Positions 1-12,400 of a stretch of 64,000 bases of DNA are shown in pieces. The DNA lies in the NCBI GenBank assembly GCA_008921705.1, contig VFFE01007022.1:247738-311737 (forward strand), written 5' to 3'. Numbering within the stretch: position 1 is the first letter of the stretch; each line of letters starts with the position of its first letter. The notes below the pieces were generated by a model. It had not been told where the DNA came from. It was given only the letters and a program-made list of their open reading frames with translations, and did not search any database. Both the position numbers and the translations under genes were made by a program. This DNA comes from Burhinus oedicnemus (lineage: Eukaryota > Chordata > Aves > Charadriiformes > Burhinidae).

Positions 1-1434
1 ATTTTTGTGAACAGCCCTCACAAAATGAGTTTAACTCTGAGCAATACTTGTGATAGTGGTGGGTGAAGGCTCAGGCTCCCAGTTGCTCCTCAGGGCAGAT
101 ATCTTCTGAATTTTGTCTGTAAACATCTATTTCCTCATGGTCCTGTGTAAAATAACAATAACAGCAATGGAGAAATGTGAATGCACTAGTCTCTTTTAAT
201 AAGAAAAGAGTTGAATCTGCTCCAAAGTTTCGCTTTCATAATCAGACAGTTGGTAACATAATGGAGTTCCTGCAGAGGAGGGAGTCCTAGTATCAGTGGA
301 GGCGGAGATGCTCTCCATCGGCCGGCCAGCCAGCCTTGCACTGAGCAGCTCTGTTGTTTGTAGCACCCGTTGCAGAGTATCCCATTTTGAGTTGATCAAT
401 TCAGAGTTCGTATATATAGACATCCGTGATGTTTAAAAGCAAAGGTTGCAATGCAGAATTGTGGTTGTTTTAGTCTCTGACATTTTAGGAGTGGTAAATG
501 TGGAGGGAGAGGTCTACATCGACTGCACTGGGGCTACCATAGCTAAAGAGCATGGTTCATTCCTATTGTTTGTAAAATTGATCTATACACTAAGAAGGTT
601 TTGCTAGTTGCTTGAGTGTTTCAGATGAGCTGTTCTTTCTCTTAATTGCAATTCTTTCTCTCTTAATGCAAACTATTAGTTTGTCGTTTGGAGGTTTTTC
701 TTTATTCCACTACAGCTTCATTTTGAGATGCTAAGGTGTCGGGCAGTAAATCCACAAGACTCTGTAACGTTCTGTGGTAGGCAGGACATTGGAGAGGGTT
801 GCAGTCCATGCCTTATTCTGCTGCTGGTCTGCGGTGTAAATGCAGGCAAGCCACTCCTCTTCCCGGTGTCTCCATTTCCCTGTCTAAAATGGATAATGCC
901 ACTGACCCCTGCTGCAGACTGCTCCAGGATTTGCTGATGAAAAACATTGTCTGACAGCATTAAAAGACCTCTTTAGAAATAGATTTGCCAAATTACCTTT
1001 AAAATTAATATGGCTGTTTCTGTTGCTTATTTTGCAGATACTTCTTTATTTATTCGTTGGTAGGGTTTTCTGAGAGGAAGTGTTGGGCATTGGGACTGAC
1101 TGAGCTCTTTCAGGTTCCATTGTGAATTTCTAACTGCAACCTGGCATCTCCCCTTACCTTGCTTATTCCAGAAGATAGCCTTCCTTGTAGTGCTGTGCTA
1201 GCTGCAGGTGGCTACTCGGAAGATTAACTGGGCGATTTTCATTTTCACTGAACTAGTAACAGTTCAATAGGTCACTAACTCTAGAGATTACCGAGCATGG
1301 CTGTTCAGTTTATTCTCCTTAGAAGTCAGGCTGGCTTGAGCATCCACAGTGCAATCTACTTGCCTCCACTTCCTTAATAATCATGTTCTCATCTGCACCC
1401 CAGTCTCCAAGCCCATCCTGCATCCCATGTCACA
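1..1434 (+). other. GHR intron 1, left part (non-coding)
   Basis: This is ordinary AT-leaning intronic sequence upstream of the first CR1 copy. I read both strands and found no exon-like acceptor/ORF/donor arrangement, no RNA gene and no recognisable repeat. Assignment to GHR intron 1 is inferred from the exon at 11338-11417. A leader exon could still lie here, because untranslated exons carry no reading frame to recognise. Confidence 0.5.
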
Positions 1435-2535
1435 TATAGAATCACAGAATCATAGAATGGTTTAGGTTGGAAGGGACCTTAAACACCATCTAGTTCCAAC
1501 CCCCCTGCCATGGCCAAGGACACCTCCCACTACACCAGGTTGCTCAAAGTCTCATCCAACGTGGCCTTGGACACTGCCAGGGATGGGGCCTCCATAGCTT
1601 CCCTGGGCAACCTGTTCCAGTGCCTCACTACCCTCATAGTGAAAATTTTCTTCCTAATTTCTAATCTAAATCTACCCTCTTCCAGTTTGAAGCTATTACC
1701 CCTCATCCTGTCACTACACGCCCTTGTAAAAAGTTCCTCTCCAGATTCCTTGTAGGCCCCCTTCAGATACTGGAAGGCCCGCTATAAGGTGCCCCTGGAG
1801 CCTTCTCTTCTCCAGGCTGAATAACCCCAACTCTCTCAGCCTGTCTTCATAGGAAAAGTGCTCCAGCCCTCTGATCATCTTTGTGGCCCTCCTCTGGACT
1901 CGCTCCAACAGGTCCATGTCCTTATGTTGGGTGCTCCAGAGCTGGACATAGTATTCCAGATGGGGTCTCACCAGGGTGGAGTAGAGGAACAGAATCACCT
2001 CCCTCTACCTGCTGGCCATGCTTCTTTTGATGCAGCCCAGGATACAGTTGGCCTTCTGGGCTGCGAGCGCGCATTGCCAGCTCATGTTGAGCTTCTCATC
2101 CACCAACACCCCCAAGTCCCTCTCCTCAGGGCTGCTCTTGATCCATTCTCCACCCAGCCTGCATTTGTGCATGGGATTGTTCCAACCCACATGCAGGACC
2201 TTGCACTTGGCCTCATTGAACTTCATGAGGTTGGTACGGGCCCACCTCTCAAGCCTGTCCAGGTCCCTCTGGATGGCATCCCTTTGCTCCAGTGTGTCAA
2301 TTGCTCCACATAGCTTGGTGTCACTGGAAAACTGTGCTGAGGGTGCACTCAATCCCACTGTCTATTTGACCAACAAAGATGTTAAATAATAACAGTTCCA
2401 GTACCGACCCCTGAAGAACACCAGTCATCACTGCTCACCACTTGGACGTCTATCTATTGACCTCAACTCATTGCGTGTGACCATCCAGCCAGTTCCTTAT
2501 CCACTGGTTGGTCCATCCATCAATTTTGTATAGAC
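1435..2535 (-). mobile_element. CR1 LINE, 5'-truncated, antisense to GHR
   Basis: The + strand starts with the reverse complement of a CR1 3' tail (ATTCTATG/ATTCTGTG/ATTCTATA units), followed by the conserved 3' untranslated stretch and then ORF2. Minus-strand ORF2 pieces are clear. Around 2005-2358 there is the late reverse-transcriptase region (DTKL, then [20 protein letters not shown]). Around 1714-1998 there is the C-terminal region ([31 protein letters not shown]). The frames are interrupted by stops and shifts, including at the position of the FADD catalytic motif, so the copy is dead. Upstream ORF2 homology fades near 2535. It belongs to the same subfamily as the copies at 12401-12859 and 44773-45065, judged from near-identical 3' ends. 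Confidence 0.95.
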
Positions 2536-3232
2536 TTAAAGCACCAAATCAACAGAGAATAGGGCCAGGGAGCAATGCTGATATGATCTTACAGAGGACA
2601 CACGGAAAGCAGTTGCAATCATATTGTTTCTCTTTATCAGAGAACTTCTTAAACTGAGAATTTTACTTGCAATTATTTTGAAAAAGAGTTATGTTGAATA
2701 GATGTGCTCATATGCTTACTCTACCTCAGCTTAAATGAAGTTTAAAGTTCGCTTCAATCTGTAAATTACAGATGCAAATTAAATCAGTATGAAACTTATC
2801 TTAAACTGATAGGAACTTCAGGACATACAAAATTGCACCACAATACTATTTACTGTTATACATTCTGTCAAACTGATTGATCTTTGTATGTTGACTAAGT
2901 GGTAGTAAATATATGAGTACGTGGAGTCATGAGTGGCCATCCAGTGCTGTTCCAGTCCTCTGTCATTTACCACCTTTCACTTAATCCGCTATTTAAGTTA
3001 ATAACTTCCTAAATGCCATACAGGGTTTGTTATGTAGTCTTTAATCTGATTAGGAGCACATGAATAATTTAGTATGTGATTAAACCATGTAATTAATTTG
3101 TTCCATGGTAATGAACTGTTAAGTAGTTCCATTACTCTAGGATAAATACCAGGGTCTTGAACTTAAATTTTACAGCTTCTTGAAGATGTTTTTCCTGGAA
3201 TAAATGTTTTTTATATATAAATACTATTTAAA
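2536..3232 (+). other. Intron 1, AT-rich stretch
   Basis: The first 50-60 bases may still be decayed CR1. The rest is AT-rich with several TTAAT/ATTAA homeodomain-like cores around 3000-3180. I see no coding potential. It could contain conserved non-coding sequence, but that cannot be judged from one genome. Confidence 0.35.
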
Positions 3233-3520
3233 ATGAAAACCCTGCTCCCCTTGATTTCCTGAAATTACTTTTTGAGGCCTGAAAGGCATGTTTGAGTTCA
3301 AGGTGACTAGAACAAATTGAGGATGCTTTGTTCAAAAATGCTCATCTCTAACCAAACCCTGTTTCACCTGAGGTCAGCAGGAGCTTCATCATTTTGAAAC
3401 AGGGTTTGGTTACAGACAAGCAGTTTTGAACAAAGCATCCTCAATTTCTTCTAATCACCAAACCTGCCTTTCAGACCTCAAAGAGCTATTTCAGGAAATC
3501 AGGAGGAAGAGGATTTTCAT
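3233..3520. repeat. Large imperfect palindrome (arms 134 and 126 bases, 28-base loop)
   Basis: The left arm (3233-3366) and the reverse complement of the right arm (3395-3520) align end to end, with about 16 mismatches over 126 bases and one 8-base gap, so about 87% identity by eye. The longest perfect stem blocks are around GAGGATGCTTTGTTCAAAA and AACCAAACCCTGTTTCA. No transposase ORF lies between the arms and I see no flanking target duplication. It could be a MITE-like foldback element or a local inverted duplication. A transcript through intron 1 could fold it into a long hairpin. I do not recognise the family. Confidence 0.85.
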
Positions 3521-6500
3521 GTTACAGAAAAGCTGCAAGAGATACAATGCAGACTTATTTATAAGGTGTGCTGAAACCTGACTGACTACATTTGCCCAAG
3601 TACTACATAGTATGCTTTTTAATTCGAGTGGTACACCGATACTACCACACAGGAGAAGGCTGGCAAAGAAAACACCAACTGTAACAGTGGAACTGGCCTG
3701 CTGCGCAGTGGCAATCCAGCAGCACGTATAAGAAGGTTATTTAACATTAAGCATGTGAATAATCCTGTTTGTTTTTCCCTCATGTTCCAGCCTAAACTCC
3801 CAGTAATGTCATATAGGTTGCTTTCCACCACAATTCCTGTGCTTCATCGTTTCTTCATAATTTTTCTGAGGTGCTAAGCACTCTGGTTGTGCTAGGGGAA
3901 TTATTTATCCCTGTTCTCATGTTAAATATATAACCTTGCCTGCTTAAAATCAGATGTCTTTAGCTTCTTTGCTGGATTGGGGCCACACTGCTGAGTCCTG
4001 ACAGGATTTAAACTTTAATGCTAGCAAGACACTGAAGAGTTTTGTTGTTTTTTTTACAGTGGCACAGAAATGTTTTACAGCACTGGAATTATCATTTAAT
4101 CTCTTTATGTAAAGTGGGAATAATTATCTCAGTGAAATTATTTCCTTTGAGTAAACACACATTTTTTAGTACAGATTGCTAGGGGGTTGGTACAATGTAC
4201 AGACCCAGACATTTCTTTTTCATTTCTTGTCATGATATTTGACATTGAATTGATACATTATGCTTCTTCAAACAAACCAGAATGTACTCTTTGCTCATAT
4301 AGAGAAATTCTCTCACTTTTCTTTGCAATTGATTGTACAAATAACAGAGCAAAGAGCTGAATTTTGTCTTTTGGATGACTGTTATCTAAGTATTAATAAT
4401 AATTAAAGAAAAAAAAAAAAGATGACAAAACCTAGGAAAAAATTACCCCTGTAGTTGAGAAAAGCATTTATAGCCTGAAAAAATTACCACACTCATAAAC
4501 AGACCTGGATCCTCTTCCTTAATGGTACAAGTATACGTAAAGCTGAGTATCGGCTCAGCCATTCACATCTGCACAATAGCAGCTAAATGTTGCCATTTCT
4601 TTCAGCTGAGATGCATCTATTTTGATGTTTTGATGTGTTTTGCGGGCTGAAAGGCAAACAAAGCAATTAAGTCTCTTCCAAGTTAAGATTTTTCTGTCTA
4701 TGCGCAGTACACAGAAATTTAAGATTAAAACTTCAGTTCTCTTTTAGCAATTGTCTTCTGATGGAGATGATCTACTAGCCTTATAGCTAAGATCTTCCCT
4801 CTGTGTACCTGGTTCATTAGGTTACTGCTGTCAAAGCATAACAGATTTTATTGTAAATAAAGAATTGATACGCCATATGCCACAGCCATCCTTTTACTTC
4901 GTATCCCACTTCTTGGAGTATGACTTTATAGCTGGGTTAACCTAGAACAGCTTTCAGTACAAGCCCAGAGCAATGTCCAAACTGAATTCATTGAAGGGCT
5001 CCTTAACCACATCCAAGAACTGATAACCATTTGGCTTGTTACTAGTTTAAATGCAGTTTAAATCAAAGTAATTAGCTGGCACTTCTATCCATGGGAAAAA
5101 GAAATCAGCTCTGGTAAAAGTATTGAAGGTGTCTATTACAATAGAGATACAAATAAACTTGGTGTTAAAAAGAAGCTTTAGTATAGCCTCTTTTCCAAAA
5201 TTGAAAGTTTGTTTAGGAAAAAAAAAATACTATTTTTTTCTAAATCCAAAGTGAGCAATTATTTTAATAGATTCCAGTTTTAATTTTAATACTTAAACTA
5301 TTATAAATTATTTCGCTTATATAGAGATCTAATTAATAATATAAAATTGCCTCTGTTCCGTAGTTTTAGTTTCTCATAATGATGTACCTGTTAGTAATCC
5401 TCAAATTTGCATCAAACCATGCTTAATAAATGCAGCTTTATGACAGAGTCCCTCATTCTTTTCCAATGATGCTGCCTTTTGTTGTTAGGTTTTTGGGGTT
5501 TTTTTCTGAAATGTGGCCGTTATGAGATTTTATTTTTTTTTAATTTGCAGTACATAATTTCTGCTTCTACGGTATTATTCCTTGTTCTTTTCATATCCTC
5601 AATAAGTGCACACACTAGGTGGATGGTGTGTTATTCATATCAACTGTGACAATTTGTTATTTCTGTTCCTTAACAGGGCTGAGTATATAGCCCTGACAAG
5701 AGTTCTATAAAAACAGGCGTTCATCCAAGCACTGCTGGTGACTTAATCAAGCTGTAATATCAGCAAGCAGGGGAAGAAGTCTTTAGGTTCCTGGCAGTTT
5801 TAGATTGTGTTGATTGGAAGGGCTGTAACTCATTTATCTGCAGAATGACGCTGTCCTGTTGGCATTCAGGGGAATGAGGGTAAGCAGTCAAAGTGATTTC
5901 AGCTATGCATGATCAGCCAAACCGGTGTGAATGTTTTTACGCAAGCAGAGAAAGAAGATTTCCTCTTGGTGTCACTAATCTTGCCATGAGATAGCTTGTA
6001 AGGAATAGCCGCACTGAAAAATAAAGGTCTTTCACCAGAAAAATTCTGCAAGGCCATGTGGATATATATGTGGTAGTTGCATACAAGGTTCAGGACAGAT
6101 CTGGAGAGCCTGGAGTTACATTCCCGTCTCAGAACTTGTTCTTACTCAGTGGTGGATGTATTGGTGTGTATTCATCTGCATTGCAGGCTCTTGTGTCCTT
6201 GGCTGTTTGTGGCCTGATGGAATGATGAAAAGTAGCAACGTACAGAAACACTCCTCAGTTTAATGATTCACTCAGTGATTTTTGTGGTTCAGTTCACAGC
6301 AGAGAGGCCACCTTTGGTTGTGGACTAGCTGCATGTGTACTCCTTTGGCAAGCAATGCTAAACTGGAGAAGGTGACAGAGGAAAAAACTCTCTCATGTTT
6401 GGAGTATAGTGAGTTAATGGCGATGGCAAAAGCAGAAGTCCCTTCACAGGCACAGTTTAATGAAGTGTAATGTCCTTCTCTTTCTTTTGGGTCCTTTCAG

Positions 6501-9500
6501 GTCCAGGAGCTATCTAAACGTAAAGATCTCACTTCAAACAACAGTTGTGTTTATAAGCAAGACTCCTTATGGTTTACTCTGAGTGTTAACATCATTACCT
6601 GACCAGAGTAGATGCAAACCACTCAGTACGCTGTGACTAAACTATTTCTTTTCTCAGGGATTTTCTTAGCCCGGTTTCACCTGTTTATGCTGACTATGTT
6701 CATGTCCCACTGGAGACATGTCGTGTTTAAGTTAACTTGTGATTGACCTTACTCCAACATCACTATAGAAAAGGGCCAAGAATTTTTTTTCATCCTTTTT
6801 ATAACTCCTGGCTCCGTTTCTGTACTGAAGCAATTAGCCTGACCTGACCTCTAGCCAAATGTTCCTGTGGTCAAGTTTCAGCTGGCTTGAGGACAGTCAG
6901 CTGCTGTAATTTTTTTTTCTGGTTTTAGCTCTGTTCATTCTTACAAACTGCTGGAGCTGGATAAGATACAGACTGTTATTCCTTAGAATACTGTATATTA
7001 CAGACACTGGAGTTTATTTTCTGTTAAATATCAGGGACTTCATTAGTGGCATTTTTGTTTCATATGCATACAGGGATAGGTGGTGGGAGGTAGATATTAC
7101 TAGATTGTAAAAGGTCAGTTTTGTCCTAAAGCCAACAGAGAAGCTGTCTCTTGCTAGGTTAACACTGCAGCCTCTGAACAATAGTGTTCTTGTTGGCAGC
7201 GAGCTTGCAAGAGTGTCTTAGAGGAACAGCAGCAGGCAGTTACAAGACAGATTTGTGAGAATTTTCTGCAAGGCAGTTGTTGTCTGATGGTGGGGCAGAT
7301 GGCGCTTCAGAGGACTCTTCTCTCAGTAATTTTATCCTGCACCTCCCAAAGTGCCATCATGATGGGGCAGCTCCTTCTTTGCACCAGATTGTCTCCCATG
7401 AGACCAGAGCTGTGGTGGTGTAGCTCTCCCTCAGCCTCCGATACCTCTAAAAGCGGTAGTCATACCTGCAGGTCAGCAGAGCTTTCGGTATATGTACTGA
7501 ATGCAGAGAGGTCACATAGTCGCTTGCAGAGCTCCTTTTGCCTGGCAGAGACCTTGAGTACGAGCCCTGTCCCAAGGGCTCTGCGTTTGAGCTCCAAGGA
7601 GGCTAGCACAACTTGCCTTTTCCCCGAGGCTGTGGTACAAAGGGTGGAGCGTGGCCCATCCGTATTTTCAAATGAGAACAGCTATCATTTTTTGAGCTCA
7701 GTCCTATCCATATTGGGCATGTTCAGAGTACACCACTTGGATTTTTCTCCCACATGCAACTTGTCTGGATGGATAACTCAGTGGAGGATCCCATGTGGAT
7801 TTATGCAGAGCAGAGACATTATTGCTTTGCCTTGCTAAGATAGTGGCATTTTTGAGAATCCACAGAAGCATCATTTGCTTCTATACCACATTTTACTAGC
7901 AAAATGGCAAGGGATTAAGCAGCAATTTTAATCACCTTTGAGGTTTAGGAACGCAGATTAATCCTGTGCTCTGTTTCAGAGAGCTAGCTAGGTCTGTGGC
8001 TCAGGTGGGACTTTCCCAAAAATGATAGAATTGTGCTTAAACAAGTAGTAGCTGCTGCTGGAGGGGTGGTTGTGTCCTCCCCTCCGCCCTGGCTGCTCAC
8101 TCCCATGCCTGTGCTGCCCTGGCTCTGCTCCCAGGGTGCGTCTTTGTGGAGTCCTGATAAACCCGGTCAGCAAACAGATTTGCTGTAATAAATGTTTATG
8201 GATTAATTTTAACTGGAACAATTTCCTGACAGAGTTCACTGCATGCAGGTATATAAACAACTCTGACAGCACAAGAGGAAGAGCAGTACTGGAATGGGGT
8301 TGCTTTCATCATCATCAGCAAGACCTTACTGAAGTTCAACGTGATTGTTGACCTCTGGGATGTATTTCCAGGCTCCTGGGTTGGTGCTCCGGCTGTCAAA
8401 CCACTCTTCCTTGGACGAAGCTGAGATGGCTGCCAGTCACAGCACAGGGGATAGCCGTGCTGTGATGGCTGCACGTGGGGACCGATCCTGGTCCCACCAC
8501 AGAGTTGTTTCGTGTGGTTATGAAAAACGAAACAGTGTTGACAGATGTGCTCTGAATGACGGACTCTGTTGACGATGTTTGATCACACAGGAGAACTCTT
8601 GTGAGGGTTTGGGCCTTTCTTATGGCTGTTGTTAGGCAGGAAGAAGTACAAAAGCTTGGAGAAGAGTGGTAGGAAGATCAGCAGAGGCTGATGGACACAG
8701 GAGAACAGGGAAGTGTGAATACGGAGGCAGCACGAGAAGCCTAGGTATTGCAACAAGGAGAGAGCGGGAGGATCGTAAGTAAAGTGACATTGTGCTCAGG
8801 CCTCTGAAAGGGAAAACAAAACTTTAGGGAGAAAGTGGAATGGCTGAAGGGAAGGAGAGGCTGTTCGACGAGGTAGAAATTGTGTAAGAGGAGAAGAATT
8901 GGCAAATACAGAGAAGCATTTCTGTAGAAGATTTATTAATGAGACAGTAAGAATCCTTTAAATAAGAGTACAGATGGAGCAGGGGGACAATTGAGCTAGC
9001 TGAAAGCGTATCTGGTCTCAGATGAACCTCGTGCTGTGCCAGTGTAGCTCCTCTCCGAGAGTAGGAGGATTGTTGGCCTGTGATTTGCTTTATGAACTTT
9101 TTCCCAGCCTTGTGCGCTCCAGCAGCTGCAGCCTTCACTGCTCCTGGTCTTGCTCCCCAGGCTACCCTGGCTCCCACACTGCCCCAAATCCTCACTAACC
9201 TCCAGCCTCAGCCTACCCCCTCCTTCCTCCCTGTCCACTTGGGAACCAGGGAGTCACCTTTGGAGAGACCTGTGTCTGCTTGGACATGGGAAAGCCCTGC
9301 CCAGCGCCGGGCAGGTCCCCAGAGCTCCCCCAGCTCTTCTGTCTGTGTGGCTACCCCGTGCCCACTCATACTGGCCGCAGGGTGCCCGGGTGGTGCAGCT
9401 GGGCATCCCCACCATGGTGCGGGTGCAATGGGGAGCATCTCCTGGCTTGCCTTTGCAGGTCTGGGTTAGACTCTGCTAGCCTAGAGTGGCTGGAATAAAT

Positions 9501-11312
9501 GCCTCCTGTACTGACCCTGGAACTCGAGAATTATTGAGCAGTTGTGTTAATGAGGGTGTGAGAAATACCTTCTGATTTTCAAGTTTTGTACTAAACAGCA
9601 TGAATGAGAAATCTGGAATCGGCAGTAGTTTTTGGTTTTTTCGGTAGTGTGATTCAATCTGTTCTCTTGGGGGAAGAAAATTAAGGAGGGAATTCTCTTT
9701 TGTTACCATAGTTTTACATACTCAGCGTGCTTGTATTTTACAGTTTCTGACTAAATTCAAACTTTGTAACTCTACTAGGAGACTGACCAGTTTTTGATAC
9801 CCAGATTTGACAGCATCAGTTGTTAATCGGTAACGCCCACTTAGAGATTTTACTCATTAGTGGGCTTGGTTGTTTGTACACTTGTGATTTAATCTCGTGT
9901 TAGATGAAGCAACAAAATGTCTAATTGAAAACACTCCATTGTAGAATCAAGGTTTGTCATACCAATTTAAGGTCAAATCTGAAAGTGGAGCTATTTCTCT
10001 CTCTCTCTGTGCTGCCTCACTGACCTGGGGTGTCAGTGTATCTTCGCAGTTTTATGCCACAGAAGAAGAAACTGCTGCCTGATTGTTGTTTCAGCATTCA
10101 TGTTCATTTTGGTGTTGTACCTTTGGTTTTGAAGGCCTCCAGTAATCTCTGTGCTCCACTGGCATGGTTGTAAACGGTCAGGTAATAATCCATGGTATGT
10201 ATGTTTTCCCCCTACTACATATGGAGACCTCATGAGCTTTTGGGGGCATGGTGCAAGTTTGTGCAGAAAGCTGCACTGCCTGCAAGTCCAGCGTATCCCA
10301 GCTTCTGCCCTTCCACATTGTTGCCAGATGCTGGTGATAATGGCAGGAGCAAAGTAGTGTCCCTCAAACAGGATCTTGTGATGGGACTGTAGGCTATGCG
10401 TGTTTGGCACAGGTGAATTTGGGAGAAGGAGGAGTGTGCTTTTTTGGGAGGTTGTAAAGGCTTGTTGGGGTATGCTTGGAAGTTCTAAAGGCTTGTTTGG
10501 GTGGGCTCGGGTCCATCGGAAGGTGCCTTCTCAGAAATAATACAGGTAGAAGTTTCCAGCGTGCAGCAGGCTCCATGGCAGCTCCTGAAGAGCAGCGCGG
10601 CGGAGCAGGAGCACCGAGGCAGGTGCTCAGGGTTGTGCAGGGTGCCGGGAGGGAACAGACCAGAGAATTAACCCCGGTTACTCTCATTCTTGCAGCCCTA
10701 CAGGCACTGCTGCCCTCTCCACTCCTGGCATGCCGCCTGCCATGGGCAGTGGCTGTAGGTACTAAGCCACTGTTTCTCTGCTAACAGCCATTTGGTTTTC
10801 TAGTGTGGGAGTAGGCTTATTAAGCTGCATCGCTCCTCTCAGATTTACTGCATGTAGTCCTAGACCCAGGGAGGGTTATAAATGACGTGCAAAGATGAAT
10901 ACAGCTTCAGAGGAGCATGAGCTGGAAAGGCTATCATGATATTTTTGTTCCCTGAAAGAGATACTGTTCTTTTCCTACTCTCACATTTAACCTAGGCTAC
11001 TCATTGGGATCCATCCCTCAAAGGCTGCTGCAGGGCCAGTGTGGCTACTCCCTGGAAGCAGGCTAGAGATTGACAATACTTGATTTTTTTCTCCCTCTGT
11101 ATTAAATGAACTAGAAACCCATGAGTTGGTTCTCTTGTAAAAATAGTGTTTACTCTCTGTCCCAGACTGCAAGGTGATGTATGACTTTATGAGGCAATAA
11201 ACCGTAAACTAAATACACTTCTGATTTAAATACAATCAGAAATTCAATAAAACTAGATGTTAGTTTAAATGTCATGTCATATTATGTAGTAATACTAGTT
11301 TATAAAGAAACT
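3521..11312 (+). other. GHR intron 1, right part (non-coding)
   Basis: This is mostly featureless intron. Two patches have higher GC than their surroundings: about 9080-9480, and about 10540-10800, which has a few CpG and lies roughly 550-800 bases before exon 2. Either could hold an alternative untranslated first exon or promoter, since GHR genes in other vertebrates use several leader exons, but I see no TATA box or splice donor that settles it. A short (TC)n tract sits near 9996-10008. The longest open frame (7287-7838) has no recognisable protein character. Confidence 0.45.
10451..10512 (+). repeat. 31-base imperfect tandem duplication
   Basis: Two adjacent copies share GTTnTAAAGGCTTGTTnGGG. 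The second copy starts at 10482. It is a local duplication, with no evidence of function. Confidence 0.6.
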
Positions 11313-11337
11313 CTCTTATTGTCTTTTGTTATTACAG
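11313..11337 (+). other. GHR: 3' splice site of GHR exon 2
   Basis: A pyrimidine-rich tract (CTCTTATTGTCTTTTGTT) is followed by ATTACAG, with the intron ending at 11337. Together with the donor 80 bases later it defines a complete small exon. Confidence 0.88.
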
Positions 11338-11347
11338 AATTAGAGGT
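11338..11347 (+). other. GHR: GHR 5' UTR portion carried by exon 2
   Basis: Ten bases lie between the acceptor and the ATG, ending in AGGT. The ATG has G at -3 and G at +4, a favourable initiation context. In mammals the matching exon likewise carries a leader of about this length, so the exon size fits. Confidence 0.85.
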
Positions 11348-11417
11348 ATGGATCTTCTGCATCTGCTGTTTACTTTGGCACTGGTCTGTGCAAATGACTC
11401 ACTTTCTGCAAGTGATG
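11348..11417 (+). CDS. GHR: Growth hormone receptor, first coding exon (exon 2): signal peptide
   Basis: This exon encodes the N-terminus of the growth hormone receptor, a class I cytokine receptor at the plasma membrane that binds growth hormone and signals through JAK2 and STAT5. Twenty-three codons plus one base are present. The peptide begins MDLLHLLFTLALVCA and continues NDSLSASD. Residues 3-14 form a hydrophobic core. A15 with V13 at -3 makes cleavage after A15 plausible. N16-D17-S18 is an N-glycosylation sequon that would sit at or near the mature N-terminus. The exon is 80 bases and ends in phase 1 with a consensus donor, matching the size and phase of GHR exon 2 in mammals (81 bases). 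From memory, chicken GHR has almost the same leader, with Arg instead of Leu at residue 4. The remaining receptor exons are not in the window, so only the leader is visible. In chickens, loss of GHR function causes sex-linked dwarfism (established knowledge). Confidence 0.92.
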
Positions 11418-11423
11418 GTAAGT
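11418..11423 (+). other. GHR: 5' splice site of GHR exon 2
   Basis: The sequence GATG|GTAAGT is a full consensus donor. It leaves the reading frame in phase 1, so the next exon must supply two bases of a G-initial codon. This agrees with Asp or Ala following in vertebrate GHR. Confidence 0.9.
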
Positions 11424-12400
11424 TTTATGATACCTTTCTGTGCCTCTGTGTGTGTACATACATATGCAGCTTTATATAAAGAGTATTTTTATATTGTATG
11501 TGTCAGGACTGTGCAAGTTCCTTGATTGCAGTAACCTAGGTACATAATGTGAAATGTGAAAAATACATCAGTTAATCTTGTTGTTAAGATAGTGGAGGAG
11601 ATTGAGATGTGTTGCAGAATGAAGGTGAATTTCATAGACAGTGTTAGATGTGTGATGTGTAAACAGGCTGGATCAATGTTGGTGTTAGACATCTGGATTT
11701 TCTTTGCTTAGATACTGAAGTTATGAAAGAATTGTATGAGGTGAATTTTTTTTACAGGAACTGGTGTGTTTTTTCCTTAAGTCTTTTTAGTACATTCATA
11801 TGTTAAGTATAAAACTATTTGGAAGTACAGAGGAAGCTTTTTAAGACTGTACACTTTGGGTCTGAGGCCAATATGAACAAGTTTCATAAGAAATACACTT
11901 AGACATTCTTGAGTAGAGCTTATAAAAGGGATTTGAAAAGAACATGTACCCTCAACCAGCCAGCTGGCTGTGGGTAGCCAGCAGAAGCCTTTTTTAGTGA
12001 GGAGAAGCTCTGAATGCACATCCTGTAGTGTTCATGATTCAACAGATCTGCCCAGGGTTCGCATCCACTGAATGTACCTCTGGCTTTCCACAGTTCTTCT
12101 CCTTCCCATCCTTATTCACCTCAATTCTCCAATCTTGTGAATTAAATGCCAGGCTGGAAAGTACTTGGTCCAGCTGAGCTTTCTCTGATGCTTTTTCTTG
12201 TTGCAACCAGCAAGGATTTATAACCGTTTCTGTATCACCCAGAGGCATGTTCTGGCTCTGTTAGGTCCTCTGGGACTGGTCTTTTACTCATTTAGAACAA
12301 AACTATCCCATTAACTCCAGTGGAAGTTTTACATTGTGTCAGACTGCTCTGTTTACACTGGTTATGATTGGCTCCTGTAAATAAATGCAGTTTAACCCCC
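11424..12400 (+). other. GHR intron 2, first kilobase
   Basis: AT-rich intronic sequence between exon 2 and the first intron 2 CR1. Short ORFs on both strands look random. I see nothing else. Confidence 0.5.

Noticed and set aside
7287..7838. 183-codon open frame, + strand, in intron 1
   Set aside because: It is the longest frame not overlapping CR1, but it is rich in S, C and L, has no domain or motif I recognise and no splice or promoter context. A chance frame of this length is expected somewhere in 64 kb.
9080..9480. Overlapping frames on both strands in a GC-rich patch
   Set aside because: Several frames are open at once because of composition, with no conserved protein features. Kept only as a possible leader-exon or promoter region.
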